Shown here piece by piece: positions 1 through 9,300 of a stretch of DNA of 49,354 bases; position 1 is the stretch's first letter, and each line of letters starts with the position of its first letter. The notes under the pieces are model-generated. The model ran no database searches. It saw only the letters and a list, made by a program, of their open reading frames with translations, and was not told where the DNA came from. The stretch is from an uncultured Myxococcales bacterium (lineage in GTDB: Bacteria; Myxococcota_A; UBA9042): NCBI GenBank assembly GCA_903896545.1, contig CAITYF010000033.1:1-49354 (forward strand), given 5' to 3'. The position numbers were made by a program, and so were the translations under genes.

Positions 1-190
1 CCGTTGCCGAATCGGCGCACGAGCCCGTGTCGCCGCGCGTATCGCCGCAGGCGGGCGCGCCTGGCGACCCAGCTGACAGCAGGAGGCCTGCCGCGGACAC
101 GCGCTCGCAGGCCGGGCCGCCCATCGCCCAGCACCCCATTCCGATGACGGAAAGGTCCAGATCGGTGTTCGGGAGCCGGCGCGTTAGCAT
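1..190 (-). CDS. Partial CDS, aldo/keto reductase-like N-terminus running off the left edge
   Basis: An open frame starts at an ATG at 190 and has no stop before the window edge. Its first 25 residues, including SVIGMGCWAMGG, read like the start of an aldo/keto reductase (RxLPxTDLxLSVIGMGxWAMGG). After that GG the sequence stops looking like the family: the expected acidic stretch and 'AGINFxDTA' strand are not visible in this frame. Either a frameshift or break lies near position 118, or the protein is divergent. It sits 8 bases downstream of the GYF_2 gene on the same strand, so it may be the next gene of that operon. No clear ribosome binding site is seen. The family call rests only on the N-terminus. 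Confidence 0.4.
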   Translation of the reverse strand, partial: MLTRRLPNTDLDLSVIGMGCWAMGGPACERVSAAGLLLSAGSPGAPACGDTRGDTGSCADSAT

Positions 191-198
191 GGCCGGAG

Positions 199-648
199 CT
201 ACTTCTTCTTCTTGGCGTCGTCCAAGTCACCGATGGTCAGCGAGAACTTCTTGCGAAGCTCATCCGGAACCGGCGGCAGATTCTCAAACTTGTCGCCCGC
301 TTCCATCGGCGGCAACTCGGAAGGCGTCAGGCCGCCCTCTTCGTACGTGACCGCGGACATGAACCACGAGGTCTCGCTGAACTTCTTGGAGCGCTTCTTG
401 TCGCCACCCGCGGCAGCCGGAGCCGCCGAGATCGCCGGCGTCGCCGGAGCCGCGGGCGTCGCGCCCGAAGCCTGCTTGTCACGCCATGCGGAGGCCAGTT
501 CGGCCACCTGAGTCGCGCCGACCCACTTCTGCGTGCGACCGTCGAAGACGTATTCGTCCGAGCGCAGCGTACCATTCTTGACCATCTCGATCAGCGCCGT
601 GATGGCGAATTCCTTGGGCTGACCGTCGCGCTGAATGTAGAACGTCAT
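199..648 (-). CDS. GYF_2-domain protein (DUF4339-like), hypothetical
   Basis: The predicted protein has 149 residues. Residues 1-56 fit the GYF_2 fold found in many bacterial proteins: YIQRDGQPKEF at the start, then an ALIEMVKNGTL helix, then DEYVFDGRTQKWVGA. GYF-type domains are thought to bind proline-rich peptides or to act as protein-interaction modules; the role here is unknown. An Ala/Pro-rich linker (about 60-85) follows, then a charged C-terminus ending in a Lys run. There is no signal peptide or membrane segment. The ATG at 648 is chosen because GGAG lies 6 bases upstream; a 29-residue upstream extension has no such support. Domain call moderately sure, function not assigned. Confidence 0.72.
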   Translation of the reverse strand: MTFYIQRDGQPKEFAITALIEMVKNGTLRSDEYVFDGRTQKWVGATQVAELASAWRDKQASGATPAAPATPAISAAPAAAGGDKKRSKKFSETSWFMSAVTYEEGGLTPSELPPMEAGDKFENLPPVPDELRKKFSLTIGDLDDAKKKK

Positions 649-910
649 GTTTTGCTCCAAATGATCCGTATCTCGTTCTTGCCTGCGACCTGTTAGCCCA
701 CCCATGCTGGCGTTGCTACGGCCAAGTCTGTGCAATCACCACTCGTTCGCGCCCGATCAGCGGCAGGACCGTACGCCCTTGCTTCCGAACAACTCGCGGA
801 CATGGGGCAGCATAGTCCAGCGTCAAGATCGGTGCAAGAACCTCCGGCCGCGTTTGCTGTGCGACTCGCAATTTTCACAGCCTACCAGTATCGTTCAGAG
901 CGGAGGACGC

Positions 911-2623
911 TTGCAGGAGCCCGCGCGGAACTGGCCAAGACTACAGAAGTGGACCCGCGGCTTTGGGCCGATGCTCTGCGCTGTGCTGCTCGCGTGGTCC
1001 TGGTACGTGCACTTCTGGCCGCAGTTCAAGACCACCAACGAATCAATTCGACTGTATTTTGTGCAGGCCGTCATCGAGTCGGGGCGACCGGAATTGGACG
1101 CCGTCTGTGCGCGGCATGCACACGTGCCGGTGGATCGCAGTGAGTACGGCGGTCACATCTACATGGACAAGGCGCCGGGCTTGTCGGTGCTCGCGCTGCC
1201 GATCTACCCCGTCGTGCGCGCGCTGCATCCCGATGTCGCCACGGGCGATCTCTGGCGGTTTGGCGTCATCGCCTGCTTTCTGACGATCACGCTGCCGGCG
1301 TGGCTCATGCTCTGGCTTCTCGCGCGCTACCTGTCGACCCTCGGTGTCTCGCCGCGCGTGGTCGCCATCACTGTCCTGGCACTGGCGTTGGCGAGTCCGC
1401 TTTTTGCCTACGTGACGCTGTATTTTGGCCACGCACTCGCCGCCGCCTGCGTCGGAATGGCCGCGTACTTGCTGGCTGAAGTGGACGCGGGCGCGGGCAC
1501 CGTCCGGCGGCGCTTGACGATCGGCGCGCTGCTGGGCTTTGCTGGCTTGGTCGACACGCCCGTTTTTGTCATTGGCGGGCTGATCGCACTGTGGACTGGG
1601 GCGCGCGCGCGGCCGCATGCGGAGGGGCTCGCCCTGCCCGCGCGCATTCGCGCCATGCTGCCCGTCGTCGCCCTGCTGGCTTTCTTTGTCGGCGCACAAC
1701 TCGCCTACAACGCCTGGATGCTCGGTGATCCGCTGCGTTTTGCCTACCAGTGGAAGGGGGAAAAGGCATTCGCCGCCATGCACGGCAGCGGCTTTTTCGG
1801 CTTTCACGTGCCGCAGTTGGACGTCCTCGCCCTGCTGCTGGTTGGGCCAAGTCGCGGGCTGTTCTACCACGCGCCGTGGCTCGTCCCGGCCCTCGCGGGG
1901 CTGCTGGTCGCGGCGCGCGACAAAACCTTGGCCGAATCACGCCGTCTGGATGCCATCGCGCTTGCGTGCGTGGCCCTGACGTACGCGATTGTCGTCAGCG
2001 GTTTTGCCGACTGGCGAGCCGGGGACGCCGCCTACGCGCGCCATCTCGTGCCCATTCTGCCGCTGCTGGCGCCTGGCTTGGCCTACGCCCTGCGCCCGCC
2101 GCATTTGGCGCGCCCCGCCCGTGCGTTGATCCTGACCAGCATCGCGGTCGGCTTGGTGCTGACGATGCCGACTGTCGCGACCTTTCCCTACCACTTTGCC
2201 AAGCTGGAACGTCCGGTGCTGGAACTCGGCTGGCCGCTGTGGCTTCTGGGCAACTTCTCGCCAAGCATCGGCCGCGCGCTGGGCTGGAGCGATTGGACGT
2301 CCGCCGCAGCGTTCTTCGCGATCTGTCTAACGCCTTGGCTCCTGACCCTGCGCCTGCCGAACCCGATCGAAGCGCGGCCCGAGCCGCTGCAGCAGCGTTT
2401 GGCCGTGTGGATCGTCGCGTTGGGCACAACGGCGCTGTGGCTGCTTTCTCTTGTCGCGACCGTGCCGCATCCCGGACGCGTCGTGCAGGTTGCGCGCGCG
2501 CAGTCGGCCGCGATGCTGGGGCCTGACGCCGACGAACGCGACGGCAACAAGGCCTGGCAGAAGGTCTTTGAACACGTGCGCGAACGCAACCGCGCGCGAA
2601 ACGCGAAGCCGCCGGAACGCTAA
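911..2623 (+). CDS. Multi-pass membrane glycosyltransferase-like protein (GT-C / GT39-like)
   Basis: The protein has about 570 residues and many hydrophobic segments. The first comes directly after the start (LCAVLLAWSW), followed by a periplasmic-type loop with TTNESIRLYFVQAVIESG and a downstream YMDKAPGLSVLALPIY motif. This loop pattern is typical of myxobacterial dolichyl-phosphate-mannose-transferase-like proteins of the GT-C superfamily, which move sugars from lipid-linked donors in the inner membrane. No specific substrate can be named. The TTG at 911 is favoured because GGAGG lies 4 bases before it; the ATG at 971 is the alternative. A far upstream ATG at 704 would add a non-hydrophobic, atypical leader. 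The 3' end overlaps the convergent FmdB gene by 3-4 bases. Confidence 0.72.
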   Translation: MQEPARNWPRLQKWTRGFGPMLCAVLLAWSWYVHFWPQFKTTNESIRLYFVQAVIESGRPELDAVCARHAHVPVDRSEYGGHIYMDKAPGLSVLALPIYPVVRALHPDVATGDLWRFGVIACFLTITLPAWLMLWLLARYLSTLGVSPRVVAITVLALALASPLFAYVTLYFGHALAAACVGMAAYLLAEVDAGAGTVRRRLTIGALLGFAGLVDTPVFVIGGLIALWTGARARPHAEGLALPARIRAMLPVVALLAFFVGAQLAYNAWMLGDPLRFAYQWKGEKAFAAMHGSGFFGFHVPQLDVLALLLVGPSRGLFYHAPWLVPALAGLLVAARDKTLAESRRLDAIALACVALTYAIVVSGFADWRAGDAAYARHLVPILPLLAPGLAYALRPPHLARPARALILTSIAVGLVLTMPTVATFPYHFAKLERPVLELGWPLWLLGNFSPSIGRALGWSDWTSAAAFFAICLTPWLLTLRLPNPIEARPEPLQQRLAVWIVALGTTALWLLSLVATVPHPGRVVQVARAQSAAMLGPDADERDGNKAWQKVFEHVRERNRARNAKPPER

Positions 2624-2901
2624 TCGACCGCGCCGGCCATCGCCGGGCACGCGCTCGTCCCGCATTCGGGTTTGCCGCAACCACCCGCTTGGTGCGCGTG
2701 TTCCGCGGGCGGCGCGGTCTTGCCGCCATAGTCGCTTGCGTACCAACCGCTGCCCTTCAAGTGGAACGTGCCGCCGGTGATGAGCCGCGTGCAATCGACG
2801 CTGCCACAGGTGGGGCACGTCGCGCCAGCCGGCTCGCTGATGCGTTGGTTCTTCTCAAACACGTTCTGACAGGACTGACAGCGGTAGTCGTACGCAGGCA
2901 T
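2620..2901 (-). CDS. FmdB-family zinc-ribbon protein
   Basis: This 93-residue protein begins PAYDYRCQSCQNVFE, the hallmark of the FmdB/CxxC_CXXC_SSSS family. The zinc ribbon is C8-x2-C11 and C29-x2-C32. It is followed by GTFHLKGSGWYASDYG, the usual conserved continuation. The C-terminus has two more Cys pairs (CGKPECG, CPAM). FmdB was first described as a putative regulator of formamidase expression, but most members are small metal-binding proteins of unknown role. It is monocistronic and convergent with the glycosyltransferase gene, and it is divergent from the kinase gene across a 181-bp spacer. Confidence 0.88.
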   Translation of the reverse strand: MPAYDYRCQSCQNVFEKNQRISEPAGATCPTCGSVDCTRLITGGTFHLKGSGWYASDYGGKTAPPAEHAHQAGGCGKPECGTSACPAMAGAVD

Positions 2902-3008
2902 GCGGCCTCATGGGAATGGCCGTGCTCGGACGGCGGTTCTGGCCTAAGGGTAAGTGGTGCGCGACGGGCGTCAAGCGACGAGTTCACGGATCCCGCAGGT
3001 GCAGCGAT

Positions 3009-3037
3009 TTGTCCCGGCCCGCCCCACATGCTAACTT
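3009..3037 (+). promoter_or_regulatory. Candidate sigma-70-like promoter for the Ser/Thr kinase
   Basis: TTGTCC and TAACTT are separated by exactly 17 bases, with TGC immediately before the -10 hexamer. It lies about 45 bases upstream of the kinase ATG at 3083, in the spacer between divergent genes. The call is by eye only. Confidence 0.5.
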
Positions 3038-3082
3038 CTCTTCATAGCCTCGCCGCCAGGCAGGCCCGACCGTGGACGACCG

Positions 3083-4666
3083 ATGCGCGTTTGCCCCAAA
3101 TGTTCTGCTGAGATGATCGACCTGGTTTGCCCGCACGACGGCGCGAACACGGTCTTCGTCGCTGCGTCTTCACGGCAGACCTACCCCGTGGGCACGCTCA
3201 TTGCCGACCGCTACCGCATCGACTCGGTACTTGGAATCGGCGGTTTTGGCGCTGTCTACCGGTGCACACAGCTCAACATGGACCAGACCGTCGCCGTGAA
3301 AGTGCTGCGCGCGGATCACCTGAGTTCAGCGGAACACGTCAAGCGCTTCTCCGGCGAAGCGCAAGCTGTCAGCCGTTTGCGTCATCCGAACACGATCCGC
3401 GTCTTCGATTTTGGCACGCATCAGGACGGCGCGCTGTATCTGGCGATGGAGTTCATCGAAGGCGAGACGCTCGGCCACCGTTTTGACACCAAAGGCGCGC
3501 TGCCTTGGCCGCAACTGGTTCGCATCCTCACGCAGGTCTGTCATTCGCTGACGGAAGCGCACGCGGCGGGCCTGATTCACCGCGATCTGAAGCCGGAAAA
3601 CGTGATGCTGCTGTCGGTGGCGGGCGATCCGGATTTTGTGAAGGTGCTGGATTTTGGCATCGCCAAGCAGCAAAAAGAGGCGTCTGAGGGCAACCTGACG
3701 GAAACTGGCATGATCATGGGCACGCCCACGTACATGTCGCCGGAGCAAGCCAAGGGCGAGCCGATCGACGGACGCAGTGACGTCTACGCGCTGGGCGTGC
3801 TGGCGTATGAGGCGCTGGTCGGACAACCGCCGTTCGTGGGCGACACGCCGATGACGGTGTTGGTCAAGCACATCAAGGATCCGCCGCCAATCTTCATTCG
3901 CGAAGGCGCGCTCCGCGAAGTGCCGCGGGAATTGGAGCAGCTGGTGCTGCAGTGTCTCGCCAAGGATCCGCGCCAGCGCCCACAGTCGACGGCAGAGCTG
4001 GCTGAGAAGCTGACGCGGATCGCGGAGACCGCGCGACGCCCGACGCCCACGGCGGCAATGGCAGCGCAGCGCGATGATCGACCGACGCGCGTCGTGCCCG
4101 CGGCGGACGAGCAGCCGATGTTGCATCCGACGATGCCGCTGCCGATCATCCACACGTCGCCAAACCGCAAGCCGCTGTGGATCGCCGGCGGTGCGTTTGC
4201 CGCCGTGCTCGTGGTGACGGGCGCCATTGCTGCCAGCGCGCCAGGGAACCCGCCTGTGGTCGTGGCCGAAAAGCCCACGCCCGCCGCCGCGCCGACTCCG
4301 GTTGTTGCGCCGACGCCTGCGCCCGTCGCGGCACCTGCACCGGTCGCTGTGCCAACGCCTGTGGTCGTTGTCGCGCCGGCCGTCGTCGAGCCAGCGGTCA
4401 AGGCTGAACCAGAACCGGCGAAAGCGGGGCCTGCCGCCAAAGTCGAACCCGAAGTGCGCCACAAGGAACCGGAGCCGCGCCGCGTGGAAGCCAAGGTCGA
4501 GCCCGCCAAAGCCGAGCCAAAGATCGAGGCCAAACCGGAGGCCAAGACGGAGCCTGTCCGCGATCCGACCCCGCGTGAACGTCCGCACGATCGCCCGCCC
4601 GATCACGGACACAGCCACGAAGCGTTCCGCTTGGACGACGATCGTCCCGATCCGCCCAAGAAGTAG
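3083..4666 (+). CDS. Membrane-anchored Ser/Thr protein kinase with N-terminal zinc ribbon
   Basis: The protein has 527 residues. A short zinc-ribbon-like start (CPKC at 4-7, CPHDG at 16-20) is followed by a Hanks-type kinase domain at about 44-312. It has the glycine loop GIGGFGAVY (51-59), catalytic Lys73, HRDLKPEN with Asp168, DFG at 190-192 and the SPEQ activation-segment end. All key residues are present, so it should be active on Ser/Thr of cytoplasmic partners. Residues about 364-386 form one membrane segment. The rest is a Pro/Ala/Glu/Lys-rich tail (KPEAK, EPAK repeats) expected outside the inner membrane. This is the standard myxobacterial layout. A candidate promoter precedes it and a hairpin with a T-run follows, so it is probably transcribed alone. 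Its substrates are unknown. Confidence 0.93.
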   Translation: MRVCPKCSAEMIDLVCPHDGANTVFVAASSRQTYPVGTLIADRYRIDSVLGIGGFGAVYRCTQLNMDQTVAVKVLRADHLSSAEHVKRFSGEAQAVSRLRHPNTIRVFDFGTHQDGALYLAMEFIEGETLGHRFDTKGALPWPQLVRILTQVCHSLTEAHAAGLIHRDLKPENVMLLSVAGDPDFVKVLDFGIAKQQKEASEGNLTETGMIMGTPTYMSPEQAKGEPIDGRSDVYALGVLAYEALVGQPPFVGDTPMTVLVKHIKDPPPIFIREGALREVPRELEQLVLQCLAKDPRQRPQSTAELAEKLTRIAETARRPTPTAAMAAQRDDRPTRVVPAADEQPMLHPTMPLPIIHTSPNRKPLWIAGGAFAAVLVVTGAIAASAPGNPPVVVAEKPTPAAAPTPVVAPTPAPVAAPAPVAVPTPVVVVAPAVVEPAVKAEPEPAKAGPAAKVEPEVRHKEPEPRRVEAKVEPAKAEPKIEAKPEAKTEPVRDPTPRERPHDRPPDHGHSHEAFRLDDDRPDPPKK

Positions 4667-4688
4667 CGCCGAGCGGACCGGCGTTTTT
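4667..4688 (+). terminator. Rho-independent terminator after the kinase gene
   Basis: Directly after the TAG, CGCCG pairs with CGGCG across a 7-base loop and is followed by TTTTT. The stem is short (5 bp plus a possible G-U pair) but GC-rich and correctly placed. Confidence 0.6.
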
Positions 4689-4701
4689 CACAGCAAAAAG
4701 T

Positions 4702-4730
4702 TTGACGGAGCCGCCTGCCTGCGCGACACG
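4702..4730 (+). promoter_or_regulatory. Weak candidate promoter for the TPR protein
   Basis: A good -35 element (TTGACG) lies 17 bases before a poor -10 (GACACG), between the terminator and the TPR gene. Position is its main support. Confidence 0.25.
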
Positions 4731-4777
4731 GTACGCACGTGCGGCTGTGCAAACGACCGCGACTTTCAGGCTGGGTG

Positions 4778-5854
4778 ATGCGAAGAATGCGTGTGATTGT
4801 GCGCCTCTGGATGCAACTGAGTCTGCTGGCGCTGCTGTTTGCGGCTGTCCTGCCCGCGCCCGTGCTCGCCCAGACGACGACGCTGACGGCCGATCAAGCG
4901 CGATCCCGCGAGGAAGCAATCGAGATCTTCAATCAAGGCAAAGCGGCCTTCAAGGCCGGCGACTACGACGCAGCACAGCAGCTGTTTCTGAAGGCGTGGG
5001 GCAAGTTTGACCGCGAACCGCTGATTGCGCTCGCGTTGGCCAAGGCTTACGACCGCGCGGCGAATCTGGAGAAGGCACAGATCTACTACGAGGCATTTCT
5101 GCGTCTGGCACCCGCGGAGAAGGATTTTGCCAAGGATCGCGAGCAAACGGTCAAACGGCTGGCGGAAGTGAAGGCGCTGCTGGCCTCGCGTCCCGGCGTG
5201 CTCAAGTTCCAAGGACTGCCGAGCGGCGCGCACCTGTTGCTGGACGACCAGCCAGCGGATCCGGACACGAGTGGCGAGATCAAAGTGACCGCGGGCACGC
5301 ACGCCGTGCGGGTCACCATGGAGAAGCGCGAGCCGTTTGTGCGGCCGGCAGTGACGGTTGGCGCGGGCGAGACGAAGGTGATCGACGTGGTGCTTGTCGC
5401 GCCCGTAGATTCGGCGACCTTGCCCCACGACTACACGCTGACGTGGATTCTAGGCAGCACGGCGGCGGCGGCGCTGTTGACAGGCGGCATCTTCGGAATC
5501 CTGACGCTGGAACGGAACGACGCGTACCTGAAGCGTTTTGATCCACAAGGGTTTGCAACGGCAGACACGATGGCGTCGTACGGCTGCAAGCTGACCGACA
5601 AGGACAAGTGCCCGCAGGCACTGGCGGAAGGCCAGGCGCTGGTGAACCAGATCGAATTCCGCCGGAACGCGATGTTTATCTCGCTGGGCGTGGGCGCGGC
5701 GCTCGGCGCAGCCACCCTCATCGCCGCGGTCAAAGCGCCGACGCTGGACAAGAGCAGCACCGCCCAGGTGAAGCCGTGGTGGCACGACCTCCGCGCCTAC
5801 CCGACGCTGGACGGTCGCGGCGGCGGCGGTGCGGCCGTGTCGCTGGCGTTTTGA
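4778..5854 (+). CDS. Secreted/envelope TPR protein with C-terminal membrane segments
   Basis: The protein has 358 residues from this start. A signal peptide (about 1-31, ending PAPVLA) is followed by tetratricopeptide-type helices (EAIEIFNQGKAAFKAGDYDAA and following, about 40-130). A beta-rich PEGA-like stretch comes next (FQGLPSGAHLLLDDQPA ... GTHAVRVTMEKREP, about 145-200). Two hydrophobic segments near the C-terminus and a tail ending VSLAF complete it. The ATG at 4778 has AGG 7 bases upstream; the GTG at 4739 would lengthen the leader with charged residues, and the ATG at 4787 is also possible. Architecture is like the protein at 40785-41921. Such kinase-plus-TPR/PEGA neighbours are common in myxobacteria. 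Its molecular role is unknown. Confidence 0.8.
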   Translation: MRRMRVIVRLWMQLSLLALLFAAVLPAPVLAQTTTLTADQARSREEAIEIFNQGKAAFKAGDYDAAQQLFLKAWGKFDREPLIALALAKAYDRAANLEKAQIYYEAFLRLAPAEKDFAKDREQTVKRLAEVKALLASRPGVLKFQGLPSGAHLLLDDQPADPDTSGEIKVTAGTHAVRVTMEKREPFVRPAVTVGAGETKVIDVVLVAPVDSATLPHDYTLTWILGSTAAAALLTGGIFGILTLERNDAYLKRFDPQGFATADTMASYGCKLTDKDKCPQALAEGQALVNQIEFRRNAMFISLGVGAALGAATLIAAVKAPTLDKSSTAQVKPWWHDLRAYPTLDGRGGGGAAVSLAF

Positions 5855-5878
5855 CGACCAAACCTCAGAAAGAACGAC

Positions 5879-6253
5879 TTACTTGGCGTCGAGAAGCGCC
5901 TTGATCGTCCCATCGGCAAACGCCACTTTCGCGTCCGATGCGCCGCCAACAAGCGTACCGTTCACAAACACCATCGGAAACGTCGGCCAGCCGGTCCACA
6001 GCTTCAACGCGAGACGACGGCGCCATTCCGACGTGTAGCCGCCGTATTGCAAATACGTGTACTTCAAGCCGTTTTCTTCCATCAACTTGCACGCCTTGCC
6101 GCACGCCGGGTTGACGCTCATGCCGACGATGACGATCTTGTCGCGCGCCACAGCCTCCTGCACTTCCTTCAGGATGTCGGGGTGAAAAGCCTCCTGCGCT
6201 TTCTGCACAGCCGGGGTCAAACGCGCGGGATCAAGAACAGGACGGGTGAACAT
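5879..6253 (-). CDS. Glutaredoxin of the monothiol (CGFS-like) type with variant CGKA site
   Basis: This 124-residue protein has a glutaredoxin fold at about 28-124. The substrate-binding cis-Pro region reads GWPTFPMVFVNG (88-99) and is followed by LVGGASD. This matches Grx4-type monothiol glutaredoxins, which carry [2Fe-2S] clusters with glutathione and pass them on. The expected CGFS active site is CGKA (Cys51), preceded by NPA, with another Cys at 55. Family knowledge says the CGFS loop tunes cluster binding, so activity may differ. The ATG at 6253 is preceded by AAAAGG at suitable spacing. It lies 62 bases downstream of the protease gene on the same strand. It could instead be a redox-inactive glutaredoxin-like protein. 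Confidence 0.85.
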   Translation of the reverse strand: MFTRPVLDPARLTPAVQKAQEAFHPDILKEVQEAVARDKIVIVGMSVNPACGKACKLMEENGLKYTYLQYGGYTSEWRRRLALKLWTGWPTFPMVFVNGTLVGGASDAKVAFADGTIKALLDAK

Positions 6254-6297
6254 GGTGAGCCTTTTCAAGTTGAGTCTGCGCGCACCAACACGGCGCG

Positions 6298-6315
6298 TTG
6301 GGGAATTATTCCCAA
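6298..6315. promoter_or_regulatory. AT-rich imperfect palindrome ahead of the glutaredoxin gene
   Basis: TTGGG and CCCAA flank an AT-rich core of 8 bases in the spacer between the protease stop and the glutaredoxin start. It stands out in GC-rich surroundings. It could be an operator or a weak hairpin; no T-run follows on either strand. Confidence 0.25.
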
Positions 6316-9300
6316 TTAAATACCCAGCACAAGCCACCAAGCGGTGCTTTGCGTGAGGAATTCGTGGCCAGCGCCCAGGCGCAGCGTGCCGGGAAGGCCG
6401 TAGCCGAGCTCCCAGTTCAACAGCAATTCAGCGCCTGTGGACCAAGTACCACCGGTGAAGCGCTCGGCCTTCGGCGGCGGGAGGAAGGCCCACGCTGCGT
6501 CGACGAACGGCGTCGCGCGCAGACGGCCAAACCACAGGGGGAGCGTGTCAAAGCCGCGACCGAGGGTCGCAAGCGGAATGTGGAGCTGCGCGGTGCCCCA
6601 AGCCATGCCGTCGCCGGCGCGAAAAATCGAGTCAACCGGCATCCCGCGCACCGTTATGGACGACGCGCCACTGCCCGCCAGCACGTTGGTCGGCAACGGC
6701 TGGATGCCGCGAACGACGTAGCTGGGGCTGGTGTCACCGCTTTCCGGGATGAAGGCGAGGTTGCTGGTCAGTTCGGCGACAAAGTGGCGTCCCAACGGCA
6801 CGCGGTTGGCGGCCAGGGCGGTGAGGATGACGCGACGGCGCGCGCCGCCGGTCCAACTGTCGCTCACAGATCCGCGCAGGGCAAAGGAGTGCAGACGTTC
6901 GGTCGTGAACGCGTCGGGGCTCGCGGTGCCGTACGTCCAGGAGACGCCGGCATCCACGAACGAATCGACGCCAGTCCACGGTTCAACAGGCGGCGGTCCG
7001 GCGGGGTCGTACGGGTAGCGAACGGCATACCGATCGTCCCGCAGTGAAGACTTGACCATGCGCCAACCGAGATCGAACGTCCACGTGTCGCGCACCTGCG
7101 GCAATTGCCACGAGCCGCGCGCGCCGATACCCCAGCGATCGGTCGGCGTCGTCGCCCAGGAAAAGCCGCGCCGCAACCAGGAAAAGCCCTGTTGATAGCC
7201 GGTGTCCAGCGTCCACGTCGGCTCCCAGCGGGTAATTCCGATCGAAAGCGAGCCGATCGGATCGGTGCCATCGTCGCGGATTTGCCCTGTAGCCAGCCAG
7301 TTCCAATGCGACAGTGCGTCTTCGCCGGCGACTTGTGCGCCCAGCCACACGCCGCCCGGCGCGGTCGAGGCGCGATCGCCCGTCGCGGTCAAGAGCGGTC
7401 GCCACGCCCGCGGCCACGCGGAGCGCAACGGGTTGTACGCCACTTCTTCGGCGTCCGTGTGCGTCGGGTGATACGGCTCATCGACGTAGTCCAACTGTGG
7501 CGTGTTGCCCGCGAACCAGAACGGCTTGCGCAGGTGAAACACGTCCAGACCCCGTCCGCCGTGCCGAACGGTAAACGGCTCACCGCCCGCTGCAAACGAC
7601 GTTACGCCGGTCAGCGTTCGCGTTTTCGCCAGCCAGCCCCACCGCGTCAACACCGCGGCCTCGCGAAAGTGGTCGATCTCGACCACCCCGCTCAGGTGGA
7701 CGAGCCCATCGCCACCCACGCGCAACTGCAAGTCGCCGAGCCAGATAGGCTGGCGCTGCGCGAGGTGCGGACACATCTGCGCCAGAATCGACTGCACCGG
7801 GTCGAGAAGCTGCGGCGAAACATGCTCCGGGATCGCGACGCGCTGCGTGCTCGGTGTCACTTCGAGCGCCAGACAGGTCGCCGCGGCCGGCTGAACCTCG
7901 CTCTCCAACCCGCGGTGCCCGCCTTTCCACGCCGTCCAGATCAGGTGTCCATCGCGCAGCAAAACCGGGCTATCCAGCGTCTGGCCGAATGGTGACGGCG
8001 CCACGCGACGCTGCCACGACGGCGGATCCTCGCCCGCCTGCGCCGCCGTCAGCGCGTCGGGCAGCGAGAGCACGTCGATCTGCGTGCGTCCCCGGTCGAT
8101 CCGCACCGCCGCCAGTTGTTTGCCGTCCAGACTCAGCGACGTCGACCGCAGCCGCGCGCGTTGCGTCAGCTGCAGCTCGTCGCCCGCCACCCGCCCCGAA
8201 GCATCCAAGGGCACGGCGATGAGCTCGCGAAAGCTGTAGACACGCTGGTATCGCCGCGTCTCGGTGTACAGCAGCCACTTCGCGTCAGGCGTCACCAGGG
8301 CCTCGTCGCAGTCCGCGCGACAGGTGTGCAAAGTCGTCACATGGTCCGGATACACCCGCTCGATGCGGTAAAGCTGCGCGTCGCTCGCCAGGTGCGACAC
8401 GACCGCGGATTGCCCGTCCGGCCAACTGCGGATCCGCCCGCGGTGCTCACCGTCATGCGTCACTTGATCGCCATCGTGCCGTTGCAGGTACTCCGCCAAC
8501 GCGGTCGGATCGATCGGCAGCTCCGCGCCCTCGCGTTCGCGCCACTTCTCGCGGACCTGCGCGTCCAGCCGCGCCTGCGCATCGTGCCACGCCCGCGTGA
8601 GGCTTTTGCCCCATGTGTAGCGCGCTGTGCCTTGGATGCCGATCCCAAAGATTCGTCGGGCAATCCCGTCGATGAACGCGCGAATCGACTGCTGCCCGTG
8701 GATTTGCGCCAGATCGTCCACCAGCATGCTGCCGTAGAGGTACCAGCCCTGCCCGCGCGGCCAACGCTGCAACGTGCCGGTCAGCTCACTCAGTTCCGGC
8801 TGCCCACCGTCCAGCACTGTCGCACGCTGAATCGCCATGAACGCTGGACTACCCATGCGCCCGCCGTGACCAGCCACCGCGTGGTCGCCGCCGGTCAATC
8901 GCGTCTCCGCCCAGGTCGCCAACCCCTCCGTGAAGAACCGCGGGAGCCCAGCGTTGGGCATCAGTGTGCGCCCCAGCACCGCGTTGATCCACGTCGGCAC
9001 GCCGTGCACGTCGCCCAGATGCAAAATGTGTGCGTACTCGTGAAACACAAGCGCGCGCAACCAGTCACCGTGATCGCCCAGTTCGCTGCTGGGTCCCGGC
9101 GGGTACGCGTAGAGATGCACGTGATCAAAAGGCAGAACGGACGCGAAGCCGTTGGACGTGTCCGCAAAGTCGTCCAGCGTGAGCTGCAACACGCCCGTCG
9201 GCGGCGGCAAGACCGCTCCCAGCGTTTGCCGCGCGTCCTGCCACGTCGCGAGAACCCGCCGTGCGAGCGCCTCGTGCGTCCGCGGAAAGGTCAGCTCAAT

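Noticed and set aside
3326..4618. A 430-codon open frame on the minus strand
   Set aside because: It is antisense to the Ser/Thr kinase; its Arg/His-rich composition mirrors the kinase codons.
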